Shown piece by piece: positions 7,988-15,940 of a stretch of DNA of 64,000 nt. Each line of letters starts with the position of its first letter. Within the stretch, counting starts at the first letter, position 1. This stretch comes from CAYSXY01 sp964435165. Its GTDB lineage: Bacteria > Pseudomonadota > Alphaproteobacteria > Rickettsiales > RI-342. The translations under genes were made by a program, and so were the position numbers. The notes beneath the pieces were generated by a model. It saw only the letters and a program-made list of their open reading frames with translations. It was not told where the DNA came from and did not search any database. Location of the stretch: NCBI GenBank assembly GCA_964435165.1, contig CAYSXY010000009.1:1-64000 (forward strand), read 5' to 3'.

Positions 7988-9107
7988 TCATTTACTTATT
8001 CGAACTCACTATGCCAGGCATCTGCTGACGGTAATGGCCTGCATCATCAGCATTGCCTCTCCATTGGCTGCGCAGGAGTCGCTCTCTTTGCGTGACGATC
8101 TGATGAACAGCATGAATCAACCCCCTGCCCAGCTACAACCAAAGACTGACACCACGGATACGGATAACGCCACCAACAATGCTGAACTTGCCGCACTGCC
8201 CGATGATGATGCGATGGGGGATGCGTTATCGAATGAGCCGGAATTATTGGCGCGGAGCAGCTGGCGCTCCTCTATTATGTTCAGCATTACTGACTTGAGA
8301 AAATTGCAGGATATTTTACTGGCTGTTGAAGAACGTAAGCGAATTCAACGAGAAATCGCTAAAGATTCAGGCAGACAAGGGCCCAGACCTGGCCCGGTAA
8401 CACGCGAGGCGCCAACCCCACGCGAGGTGGTGGTGGATTATGAAGAGGATGGAACGCCTATTACCATCTCCGTTGATTCGCCGGAGGCGGAGGATCCCGA
8501 ATATCTGCCATTTATTCAACAGATTCGTGAAGAGCTACAGGAACAGGAGCAGGTGCTCACACAGCGCCGCAGTGAACGCGCCCCCACGATTTATCTGAAT
8601 TCCATTGTCTATGTCTCGGCGGATGATTGGGCCATCTGGATTAATGGCGAAAAATATAGCCCGAATATGCCAGCGACAGCCTTTACGATCGATAACGTGT
8701 CGGAACGGAAAGTCCGCTTATCATGGCAAACACTGGATCTGGACAGTACCTCGCCCGGCTGGCGTAGCGCCGTTGAAATGCAAGAGGGAAATATTGAAGT
8801 CAACGAGAATGCCGGTCTCGTCACTTTCACACTTTATCCGAATCAAACATTTATTGGTCGCTCGATGGAAATAATCGAAGGCCGCTCCATGACAGCTTCG
8901 CTGGATATGAATCGTAATGCAGCCGCTCGGCAGCCCGGACGTGCTTCACGCGATTCGGCAGCAGAAGCTGGTCAACCTGCTGGCGTCGAGGAAGATGCTT
9001 CTGCGGCTGACAACGGCGCTGCCACCACGCCACGCACTGACCGTGATCGGATGAACGATGCCATTGGTCTGTATCGGGATTTTTTCAAGGCCTTGCCTCA
9101 ACGCTAA
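7971..9107 (+). CDS. Exported pilus/secretion accessory protein, PilP/GspC-like position
   Basis: This 378-residue protein has an N-terminal signal sequence (LLTVMACIISIASPLAAQES). An acidic low-complexity stretch follows, then a charged helical segment and a C-terminal beta-rich domain with the pattern TIYLNSIVYVSADDWAIWING. That last motif (a statement about a site where an N-x-x-x-Y-V peptide meets DDW-x-x-W-ING) is shared, from memory, with inner-membrane secretion accessory proteins such as GspB/PilP-type partners. The start overlaps the preceding gene; a GTG at 7980 has better spacing from GAGG (7967-7970) and is an alternative start. It ends the assembly operon. Confidence 0.5.
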   Translation: MQRVVSHLLIRTHYARHLLTVMACIISIASPLAAQESLSLRDDLMNSMNQPPAQLQPKTDTTDTDNATNNAELAALPDDDAMGDALSNEPELLARSSWRSSIMFSITDLRKLQDILLAVEERKRIQREIAKDSGRQGPRPGPVTREAPTPREVVVDYEEDGTPITISVDSPEAEDPEYLPFIQQIREELQEQEQVLTQRRSERAPTIYLNSIVYVSADDWAIWINGEKYSPNMPATAFTIDNVSERKVRLSWQTLDLDSTSPGWRSAVEMQEGNIEVNENAGLVTFTLYPNQTFIGRSMEIIEGRSMTASLDMNRNAAARQPGRASRDSAAEAGQPAGVEEDASAADNGAATTPRTDRDRMNDAIGLYRDFFKALPQR

Positions 9108-9140
9108 TCCCTCGTCATAGTGATTACTGTTCTATACGTT

Positions 9141-9171
9141 CCGTAGGGAAAACGAACCCGGGTTTACCCGG
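9141..9171 (+). repeat. 31-base dispersed repeat, copy A
   Basis: A 31-base sequence here matches the reverse complement of 63780-63810 at 27 of 31 positions. It contains GGGAAAACGA and a small dyad (CCGGGT-TT-ACCCGG). It lies 30 bases before the start of the orphan ABC ATPase gene. I do not know its function; promoter, operator and degenerate REP-type element are all possible. Confidence 0.6.
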
Positions 9172-9201
9172 AGAGTATGTATTGAATCATAATGGACTGA
9201 T

Positions 9202-9936
9202 ATGGACGCCTCTCATACCCCTCCGCCGCTTGATGTTGAGCAGTTACATGTCACCCTGAATGGTCAGCCTATTCTCAACGATATTACGCTGACGCTGCAA
9301 GATGGCGCCATCACTGGGCTCATCGGGCTCAATGGCATGGGCAAAACCACGTTGCTTAAGGCCGTGCTGGGGTTGATCCCCAGCCACACCGCGACTATTC
9401 GCCTGTACGGACAGGATGCACGGCAGCCAGAAAGCCGCCGACATGTGTGTTTCATCCCGGAGAAGTTTCAACCCTCTCCACTCTTGACCGGTTACGATGT
9501 CGTTCGGCTGACCTTATCGCTCTATGGTCTGCCTTACGAAGACGATCGCGTGATGCGACTGCTGGATCAGTTTAGTCTCCCACAGGCAGCCTATCGCGCC
9601 CCTATTAAACGATACTCTAAGGGCATGGTGCAAAAACTGGGACTGATTGCTGCTTTCGCCTCCGAACGGTCCTTACTCATCCTGGATGAACCGATGAGCG
9701 GGCTGGACCCATTGGCGCGCCAGCAAGTACGCCAGGCACTGATCGATTACCGTAATCGGGGACATAGCGTCTTGTTCAGCTCTCACCTGCTCGGTGATGT
9801 GGAATCACTCTGTGACGAGATCATCATTATACATGAAGGATGCCTTCGTTATGCGGGATCGGTTACTGCATTCCGAGCAAAAGCAGAAGATCAAGCAATG
9901 GAGGAACAGTTCCTCGCATCGTTGGAAACGGCTTAG
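9202..9936 (+). CDS. Stand-alone ABC transporter ATP-binding protein
   Basis: This 244-residue nucleotide-binding subunit has Walker A (GLNGMGKTT, ~42), a signature YSKGMVQK (~136), Walker B (LLILDEPMSGLD) and an H-loop (LFSSHLLGD). The YSKGM-type signature is that of DRA/gliding or Nat-type export ATPases (EcsA/CcmA-like). No permease gene follows; the next gene is convergent. Its membrane partner must be encoded elsewhere, so the substrate is unknown. Confidence 0.85.
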   Translation: MDASHTPPPLDVEQLHVTLNGQPILNDITLTLQDGAITGLIGLNGMGKTTLLKAVLGLIPSHTATIRLYGQDARQPESRRHVCFIPEKFQPSPLLTGYDVVRLTLSLYGLPYEDDRVMRLLDQFSLPQAAYRAPIKRYSKGMVQKLGLIAAFASERSLLILDEPMSGLDPLARQQVRQALIDYRNRGHSVLFSSHLLGDVESLCDEIIIIHEGCLRYAGSVTAFRAKAEDQAMEEQFLASLETA

Positions 9937-9964
9937 ATCGAAAGCTTTTCACGCTATCGCTTAT

Positions 9965-10066
9965 CTGACACATTTTTGGATAGAAATGTGTCAGAAGGTT
10001 TGGGCGCCAATAAGGCGTGGCCCGCAGTCGCGGGCTGATAGCCATTTAGTATGTATGACTATCATG
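9965..10066 (+). repeat. Structured three-hairpin element, copy 1
   Basis: Stem 1 is an 11-bp perfect inverted repeat (9965-9975 with 9984-9994, 8-base loop). After a 25-base linker containing AATAAG comes stem 2 (GCCCGC-AGTC-GCGGGC, 10020-10035). TGATAGCCAT follows and begins a third possible stem (TGATAG 10036-10041 with CTATCA 10059-10064). A second copy with the same layout but different stem sequences lies at 52101-52216. This copy lies between the convergent ABC ATPase and cobalamin adenosyltransferase genes. There is no U-tract after stem 1, so a simple terminator is unlikely. Confidence 0.65.
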
Positions 10067-10074
10067 TTGAGGCC

Positions 10075-10635
10075 TCATACACGTGAATGCCCCGGCACCC
10101 ATAAGACATCCTGATGGCCATAGTGGTTACAACAGCGCGACATGACAAACAGGTGATCAGAGAGACGATTCAGATAACGTAAGGCTTCAGGGTTAATCGC
10201 CTCCGCTGCCCTCAACGCCGTCACTTCACGCTCGGCCCGGCGTGTAATGGTGCGGGCCAGGTGCAAATAGGCGGCGGCTGGCGACCCTCCCGGTAGCACA
10301 AAGGAATGAAGCGGCGCAAGCCGGGCATTCATCGCATCAATTTCTTTCTCCAACCGGTCGACCTGCTTCGCTGTGATGCGAAGTGCCTGCTCTGCATCAG
10401 CCAGTGGTGTGCTTAAATCAGCGCCTAAATCAAACAGATCATGCTGCACGGTTTCCAGCATGCCATCAACATTCGCCAATGTATGCAACCGAGCCACGCC
10501 TATGGCGGCATTAATTTCATCCACCGTGCCGTAAGCCGCGACCCGAAGATGATCCTTGCGCACCCGAGCGCCATCAGTGAGCGACGTTTCTCCTTCATCA
10601 CCACCGCGCGTGTAAATGCGATCAAGTTTGACCAT
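10075..10635 (-). CDS. PduO-type ATP:cob(I)alamin adenosyltransferase
   Basis: This 186-residue enzyme transfers the adenosyl group of ATP to cob(I)alamin, giving coenzyme B12. Family motifs are present: YTRGGDEGETSL near the N-terminus, YGTVDEINAAIG, and a C-terminal LHLARTITRRAERE with the Arg/Glu residues that bind ATP. Length is normal. The start ATG overlaps the stop of the upstream HIG1-type gene (TAATG), a pairing common in alphaproteobacteria. The name cobO is sometimes used for this product, but it is not related to CobA/CobO, so no symbol is given. Confidence 0.92.
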   Translation of the reverse strand: MVKLDRIYTRGGDEGETSLTDGARVRKDHLRVAAYGTVDEINAAIGVARLHTLANVDGMLETVQHDLFDLGADLSTPLADAEQALRITAKQVDRLEKEIDAMNARLAPLHSFVLPGGSPAAAYLHLARTITRRAEREVTALRAAEAINPEALRYLNRLSDHLFVMSRCCNHYGHQDVLWVPGHSRV

Positions 10636-10820
10636 TATTGCCCCGCCAGCATGGCAGCACCGGCAATCAGAATAATCACCAATGCCTGCAAGGCAACCCG
10701 GAGCGTCATCAGCTTGTTGCTATATTTTTCGTTGGCTTTTCCACCTTTCATCATCAAGATGACACCCACAAACACCACGAGCAGCGTGATGACCATTAAC
10801 ACCATGATAAATGTATTCAT
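10635..10820 (-). CDS. HIG1-domain twin transmembrane protein
   Basis: This 61-residue protein consists of two hydrophobic helices (FIMVLMVITLLVVFVGVILMM and ALVIILIAGAAMLAGQ) joined by a short basic loop (KGGKANEKYSNKLMTLRVALQ). This is the small bacterial HIG1-like twin-membrane protein often found before cobalamin adenosyltransferase in alphaproteobacteria. Its function is not established. The ATG at 10820 has GGAG six bases upstream; a GTG at 10826 is an alternative. It heads a two-gene operon. Confidence 0.8.
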   Translation of the reverse strand: MNTFIMVLMVITLLVVFVGVILMMKGGKANEKYSNKLMTLRVALQALVIILIAGAAMLAGQ

Positions 10821-10932
10821 TACCACTCCGTTGATTTACGTCAGAATTGCCTTGTGTCGATTCCGGGGAACTGTAGTCTATCCGCCAAGAGAGTGAAACC
10901 TTAATTCAGACATCCTGACACTGGCGGTTACT

Positions 10933-11613
10933 ATGAACACATTCCCGGATCTTATTGGCCCTGAACTTTCGCCACGCAGTGGGGGCTCCCCTAAGCAGCT
11001 GGTGTTACTGCTCCATGGGCTCGGCGCCGATGGGAATGATTTGTTTCCCATTGCGCAGGAATTCGCTCCCTTCCTGCCTGATGCACATTTTATCTCCCTG
11101 CAAGCGCCCTATCCCTGCGATATGGCCCCCATGGGTTATCAGTGGTTTTCATTGCAGGACCGTTCTGAAGAGACGCTTCGCAAAGAGGTAGGCACCATCG
11201 CCCCCGTGCTGGACCACTGTATTGATCAGCAATTGCAACGCTTTTCGCTGGATGACAGCAAACTGGCATTGCTGGGCTTTTCACAAGGGACGATGATGGC
11301 TCTCTTCACTTCCATTCGCCGCGCCCGGCCTTGTGCGGGAGTGTTGGGGTATTCCGGCCTGCTGATTGATGGTGATGGGTTGGATGCCGTCGTACAAAGC
11401 CGTCCACCGATCTGCCTGATTCATGGCGATGCTGATATGGTGGTGCCCTTTGAATGTACTCCGCTGGCGGCCAATGCGCTGAAGCAATCGGGTTTTACGG
11501 TGGATATCCATCGCTGCGAAGGGATTGGCCATGGTATTGATGCCAAAGGCCTAAAGCTTGGCATCGAATTCCTGACATCCTGCTACGGCATAGACCTCAG
11601 CGAAGCGGCCTAG
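10933..11613 (+). CDS. Alpha/beta-hydrolase carboxylesterase (phospholipase/carboxylesterase family)
   Basis: This 226-residue serine hydrolase has the lysophospholipase/carboxylesterase fold. Features are the oxyanion region LHGLGADGNDL (~31), the nucleophile elbow GFSQGT (~117), the acid in HGDADMVVP (~175) and the catalytic His in GIGHGID (~206). It probably hydrolyses short-chain esters in the cytoplasm. Its stop codon overlaps that of the convergent CoA-transferase gene: CTAG at 11610-11613 supplies both stops. Confidence 0.88.
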   Translation: MNTFPDLIGPELSPRSGGSPKQLVLLLHGLGADGNDLFPIAQEFAPFLPDAHFISLQAPYPCDMAPMGYQWFSLQDRSEETLRKEVGTIAPVLDHCIDQQLQRFSLDDSKLALLGFSQGTMMALFTSIRRARPCAGVLGYSGLLIDGDGLDAVVQSRPPICLIHGDADMVVPFECTPLAANALKQSGFTVDIHRCEGIGHGIDAKGLKLGIEFLTSCYGIDLSEAA

Positions 11614-12806
11614 CCAACCTCGTCGTCATGCTGGCCAAGCAACGGTGGTGCTGAGGGGGGGGCTAGTGTGGTCAGGGAATAGTTGATCGGGCTGCGCATC
11701 AGTGGAACATGCGATGCCGCGGGGTGAGCGGTCTGGACGATCATGCCACGCGCCGCCGTTTGTGGATGCTGCTGCGCCTCGGTGATTGTCAGCACCGGGC
11801 CGCAAGGAATGCCGGCATTGTCACACTGCACCAGCCACTCCTCAGCCGTGCGTGTCAGTAATGCTGCTTCCAGCAACGGTAACAACTGACCACGATGTGC
11901 CACGCGCTGTGGATTTGTGGCAAAGCGCTCGTCTCCTGCCCACTCTGGATGTTGCAGCACCTCACATAATTTCCCAAACTGCCGATCATTGCCGACGGCA
12001 ATGACAATCGGCCGATCAGCGGTATGACATAATTGATAGGGCACAATCATCGGGTGGCAATTGCCGATGCGTTCAGGCGGTGACCCGCTTAGCAGGCTTG
12101 CCATCCCCTGATTGGCCAGCATCGCCAACTGACAATCAAACAATGCCAGATCAATATGCTGTCCTTTGCCTGACGCCGGATGGTCAGGCGTGTCACGGGC
12201 AATCAGCGCCCCCAATATCGCCTGCGTCGCTACCATACCTGTGTAAAGGTCTGCGATGGGAATGCCCACCCGCATCGGCTCGCCGCCCTCCTCATCCGGC
12301 GCACCGGTGATGCTCATCAGGCCTCCCATGGCCTGCATCATGTAATCATAGCCCGGTTTGTCTTTCAGCGGTCCTGTCTGGCCAAAGCCGGTAATGGAGC
12401 AATAGACCAGTCGCGGATTGACTGCGAGTAACTGCTCCGGCCCAAGCTGGTAACGCGCCAGCGTGCCGGGCAGAAAATTTTCTACCAGCACATCGGCCTT
12501 CAACGCCAGGCGGTGCAGACGCGCCTGACCTTCGACAGTGGTAATGTCTACGCAAATGGATTGTTTGCCACGATTTGCCGCCAGATAATAGCCCGACTCG
12601 CTCGTCGGCTCACCGGCCTCATCAGACAGGTAGGGCGGCCCCCAGCTTCGCGTATCATCCCCTCGCTCCGGACGCTCGACTTTGATGACCGTTGCACCGA
12701 GGTCCGCCAGATTTTGGGTCGCCCATGGCCCGGCTAATACCCGGCTCATATCCAGCACGGTAATGTGCGAGAGTGGCGGCATCGATGTTTTATCGTCTTT
12801 CTTCAT
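11610..12806 (-). CDS. Family III CoA-transferase (CaiB/BaiF type)
   Basis: This 398-residue protein moves CoA between carboxylic acids. Typical sequences are ITVLDMSRVLAGPWATQNLADLGA at the start (given here only as the first block of the family), the CoA-binding GYDYMMQAMGG, and the catalytic Asp in GVPIADLYTG. Its substrate cannot be told from sequence. It is cotranscribed with pyrD, whose stop it overlaps (ATGA), a linkage with no obvious metabolic logic. The C-terminus shares CTAG with the convergent esterase. Confidence 0.9.
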   Translation of the reverse strand: MKKDDKTSMPPLSHITVLDMSRVLAGPWATQNLADLGATVIKVERPERGDDTRSWGPPYLSDEAGEPTSESGYYLAANRGKQSICVDITTVEGQARLHRLALKADVLVENFLPGTLARYQLGPEQLLAVNPRLVYCSITGFGQTGPLKDKPGYDYMMQAMGGLMSITGAPDEEGGEPMRVGIPIADLYTGMVATQAILGALIARDTPDHPASGKGQHIDLALFDCQLAMLANQGMASLLSGSPPERIGNCHPMIVPYQLCHTADRPIVIAVGNDRQFGKLCEVLQHPEWAGDERFATNPQRVAHRGQLLPLLEAALLTRTAEEWLVQCDNAGIPCGPVLTITEAQQHPQTAARGMIVQTAHPAASHVPLMRSPINYSLTTLAPPSAPPLLGQHDDEVG

Positions 12807-13981
12807 GCGGCGCTCTGATCGTGCTTAGAGACAGCAGCCGTTGCCTGTTCTACCGATGATGATTGTGTTTCTTTTAACTCTGCTTCAGACGGTGCCTCTT
12901 CCTGCGACTCCTGCCGATGATCGGCTCCGATCGCATCGCTGATATGCGCAAAACCATCCTGCGCCAATTGCTCAGCGAGCTCTTCCTTAATACGCTCGAC
13001 AACCCCAAAGCCTTGATAGACGAGCGCGGTGTACAGCTCGACCAGACTGGCCCCGGCGCGGATTTTACGATAGGCATCTGCACCATCGGCAACCCCACCT
13101 ACTCCCACCAGCGGAATTTTGCCCTCTGTCAGCTTATACATATCGCTCAATATGCAGGTCGACCATTCCATGAGTGGGGCACCACTCAGGCCTCCTGCCT
13201 CTTTAGCGTGTATACTTTGCAGTGTATCAGGACGAGCCGTGGTCGTATTGGTGGCGATGATGCCGTCTATTTCATGAAATAAGGCTAACTCCGCGATATC
13301 ATGCTTTGTGGTTTGGCTGATGTCCGGCGCAATTTTGAGCAGGAGCGGCACGGTTTTGCCGTGCGCTTTGGCCAACGCATTGCGCTCTTTCATGAGCAGC
13401 ATCAGTAAATTGTCTAATTCTTTCCTGTCTTGCAGATCACGCAGACCCGGTGTGTTGGGCGATGAGACATTGACGACAATACCATCTGCCAGTTCATAAC
13501 ACTGATTCATCACCGTCAGATAATCCGCCTCGGCTACCGTCGTGTGTTTATTCTTGCCGATATTCACCCATAATGGCCCGGGCAAGGCACCACGTGCACG
13601 CTCTTCGCGCAATCGTTCGCAGACGGTTGATGCACCGTCGCTGTTAAAGCCATAACGATTGATGACGGCCTGATCTTCCGCTAGCCGGAACACGCGGGGC
13701 CTGTCATTGCCAGGTTGCGCCTGCGGCGTCACCGTCCCCACCTCCAGAAAACCAAAACCCTGAGCAAATAAAGAGCGCACCGCCTCTCCCTGCTTATCAA
13801 AGCCGGCGGCCAGACCAAGTGGATTACTGAAAGTGCGATCCCACAGGCGCTGGGTCAATACGGAATAGGTTACCTCGACCGGCTCGGGAATCAGATCATG
13901 CTTCAGCGCCCAGATACCAACGGCATGTGCCGTCTCAGGCGGTAAAAAACGTATCATACGAAAAAGCAGCGCGGCCAGCAT
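12803..13981 (-). CDS. pyrD: Dihydroorotate dehydrogenase (quinone), class 2
   Basis: This enzyme oxidises dihydroorotate to orotate with quinone as acceptor, at the inner membrane, in pyrimidine synthesis. The amphipathic N-terminal helix of class 2 enzymes is present (LFRMIRFLPPETAHAVG). So are NPLGLAAGFDKQGE, GTVTPQAQPGN and the active-site segment NVSSPNTPGLRDLQ. It is 392 residues long against about 335-365 for the family. The extra is a charged, low-complexity tail of about 45 residues rich in Glu, Gln, Ser and Ala. It is the first gene of a two-gene operon with the CoA-transferase. Confidence 0.95.
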   Translation of the reverse strand: MLAALLFRMIRFLPPETAHAVGIWALKHDLIPEPVEVTYSVLTQRLWDRTFSNPLGLAAGFDKQGEAVRSLFAQGFGFLEVGTVTPQAQPGNDRPRVFRLAEDQAVINRYGFNSDGASTVCERLREERARGALPGPLWVNIGKNKHTTVAEADYLTVMNQCYELADGIVVNVSSPNTPGLRDLQDRKELDNLLMLLMKERNALAKAHGKTVPLLLKIAPDISQTTKHDIAELALFHEIDGIIATNTTTARPDTLQSIHAKEAGGLSGAPLMEWSTCILSDMYKLTEGKIPLVGVGGVADGADAYRKIRAGASLVELYTALVYQGFGVVERIKEELAEQLAQDGFAHISDAIGADHRQESQEEAPSEAELKETQSSSVEQATAAVSKHDQSAA

Positions 13982-14196
13982 GTAAGCGCCCCATCATTTT
14001 TGTGAAGTCGATCTTTCGTTATGTAACCTAAAAGCTGCATTTGCGCTATGGCTTGTGCTTTTGAGAGGCGAAACAACCGTCTATCTACAAAATAAAGGGG
14101 TGCAGAAGTGACGCTATACGCATATAATGTAACGTGTGTATATGCGCGTTGACGTCCGGCCTGTAAGGACAGCGCGTCCCACCCACCGGGAACGAC
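13982..14196. other. Divergent intergenic region with possible -10 box
   Basis: This 215-base spacer separates pyrD (minus) and the TPR gene (plus). TATAAT occurs at 14123-14128, about 70 bases before the plus-strand start, but no good -35 is found 16-18 bases upstream. Nothing else was recognised. Confidence 0.3.
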
Positions 14197-15885
14197 ATGC
14201 TGATGATGGCATCATTACAACAAAAACAGCACCGGGCGCTTTCTGGTTTTCGCTTTATTCAGGCGCGCCGCTCGTCTCTCTGCTATCTGTTTGTGTTTAG
14301 TGTGATGATACTGGCCATCAGTATCCTTCTGCCTGAACGCGCATATGCCCAAGATGTTACTGAGACCGGGTCAGGGGCACCGGTGATCACCCCCTCTATG
14401 CTGCGTGAGCAGTTTGGCGATGAGCCGGAGGATGATTTATTCGATTTTGAAGAAGATGACCCCTTGTTATTGGATGAGCCGGAGGAAGATCAGCAACGCC
14501 TGGATACGCTGCGTGATACTAGCATCCAACCTGTATCACCCACTCCTGCCGATAGCACAGCAACGGATATGCCGGACGTTCCATCACCGGAAGATGCTGT
14601 CACGGAAGCGACTGATATTGCACCGCAAGCGCCAAGGGCCGTTCCTTCCGTGCCTTCGCCGCCAGAGGATAGTGATACTACGCCTACCCAGCCTGAAGTC
14701 GATATTCCCGATATACCCGTGACCGCTGATACACCGGTGGTTGCCCCAGACGATACTCCATCAGCGCCAACCGAGACGACAAGGATTGTTGCCCCCACTG
14801 TCATTCCGGCTATGCCTGACGCAGACCAGGCATATGTCCCTCCCTTATCTCACACATCGCAGACGGAAGCTCCTCCTCCCGACACATCTGCAACTGTCCA
14901 ATCATCGATGGATGATGATGCATTGATGGATTTATTCATGATCACTCCTGCGGATGAATCTCTTACCACCTCCATGCCCGATCAAGCGCCGCACGTCCCA
15001 TCCAGCTTGAATCCCTCCCCGTCACCTGCCGAGCCAGATCAACCATCTGCACCGGTGACTGGTAGAATGGCAGATGCCCCGACTGAGCTATACATTGACC
15101 GTTCCGGCTCACATCCGTTTCTAAGCCCAGCGACACTGGATATCTTGCAACAATTGCCTTCCGGCCTATCCAGCATTGACGAAGAAGATCAGCAGAAGGG
15201 CCCAATTGCCATTCAACGCGGTGAATCGACTGAAGGGATGTTTCCGATTGAAGGCTATCAGGATGACAGCCCGGTAGGGATGAGCATCTCCGTGTCAGAT
15301 GATGATAAGAGCATCGAAACATTACTGGATCAGGCATATGAGGCGCTGATTTTTGGCCAGACCGAGAGCGCTATCCACATTTATAAAAATGTCCTGTTGC
15401 GCGAACCGGAACACCAATTGGCATTGTTTGGCCTGGCAACCTCTTACCAGCGCACCCGTCAGTTTACGCAGGCACGATTGGTCTATAATCGCCTATTCTC
15501 GCTCTATCCGGATTATCCGGAGGCACTGAATAACTTTCTCGCACTGGTCGCTGAGGAGGCGCCGGATGAAGCCCTGGCTGAAATGGAACGGCTGGAGAAG
15601 CGCAACCCCCATTTCAGTCCGATTCCTGCTCAGATGGGAATGGTTCATCTGCAAGTCGGGCATTTTGATTTAGCTGCGCGCAAGCTGGCCCGGGCGGTCA
15701 GCCTGTCACCGGAGAATTTATCCTATCGCTACAACCTTGCTATCGCCATGGATAAGCTGGGAGATAAAAAAGAAGCCGGACGGCTCTACAAGCAAATTAT
15801 TGATGCCGTGAATACTGGCATGCCGCCGCCGGCTCCCATTGAGGCAATTCAGGAAAGATTAACTTTTCTACGCGCTAATAGGTAG
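14197..15885 (+). CDS. Secreted or membrane-anchored TPR protein with Pro/Asp-rich linker
   Basis: This 562-residue protein begins with a signal/anchor sequence (LFVFSVMILAISILLPERAYAQ, ending ~52). A ~330-residue acidic, Pro/Thr/Ser-rich disordered region follows. The C-terminal ~190 residues form tetratricopeptide-type helical repeats, from SIETLLDQAYEALIFGQTESAIHIYK onward (first repeat), with LGDKKEAGRLYKQI in the last. It probably acts as a periplasmic scaffold. It lies just upstream of pilT and pilU (40-base gap), so a role in pilus function is likely, comparable in position, though not in sequence, to PilF/PilW-type pilotins. Confidence 0.7.
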   Translation: MLMMASLQQKQHRALSGFRFIQARRSSLCYLFVFSVMILAISILLPERAYAQDVTETGSGAPVITPSMLREQFGDEPEDDLFDFEEDDPLLLDEPEEDQQRLDTLRDTSIQPVSPTPADSTATDMPDVPSPEDAVTEATDIAPQAPRAVPSVPSPPEDSDTTPTQPEVDIPDIPVTADTPVVAPDDTPSAPTETTRIVAPTVIPAMPDADQAYVPPLSHTSQTEAPPPDTSATVQSSMDDDALMDLFMITPADESLTTSMPDQAPHVPSSLNPSPSPAEPDQPSAPVTGRMADAPTELYIDRSGSHPFLSPATLDILQQLPSGLSSIDEEDQQKGPIAIQRGESTEGMFPIEGYQDDSPVGMSISVSDDDKSIETLLDQAYEALIFGQTESAIHIYKNVLLREPEHQLALFGLATSYQRTRQFTQARLVYNRLFSLYPDYPEALNNFLALVAEEAPDEALAEMERLEKRNPHFSPIPAQMGMVHLQVGHFDLAARKLARAVSLSPENLSYRYNLAIAMDKLGDKKEAGRLYKQIIDAVNTGMPPPAPIEAIQERLTFLRANR

Positions 15886-15940
15886 ACGCAGCGGCAGGTA
15901 CTGTGCTTGCCTCTCATCCCCCTGATTGCCGGAGACTCTC

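Noticed and set aside
9965..9994. Perfect 11-bp hairpin as a simple rho-independent terminator
   Set aside because: No T-run follows on the plus strand, and the hairpin is part of a larger conserved arrangement found again at 52101.
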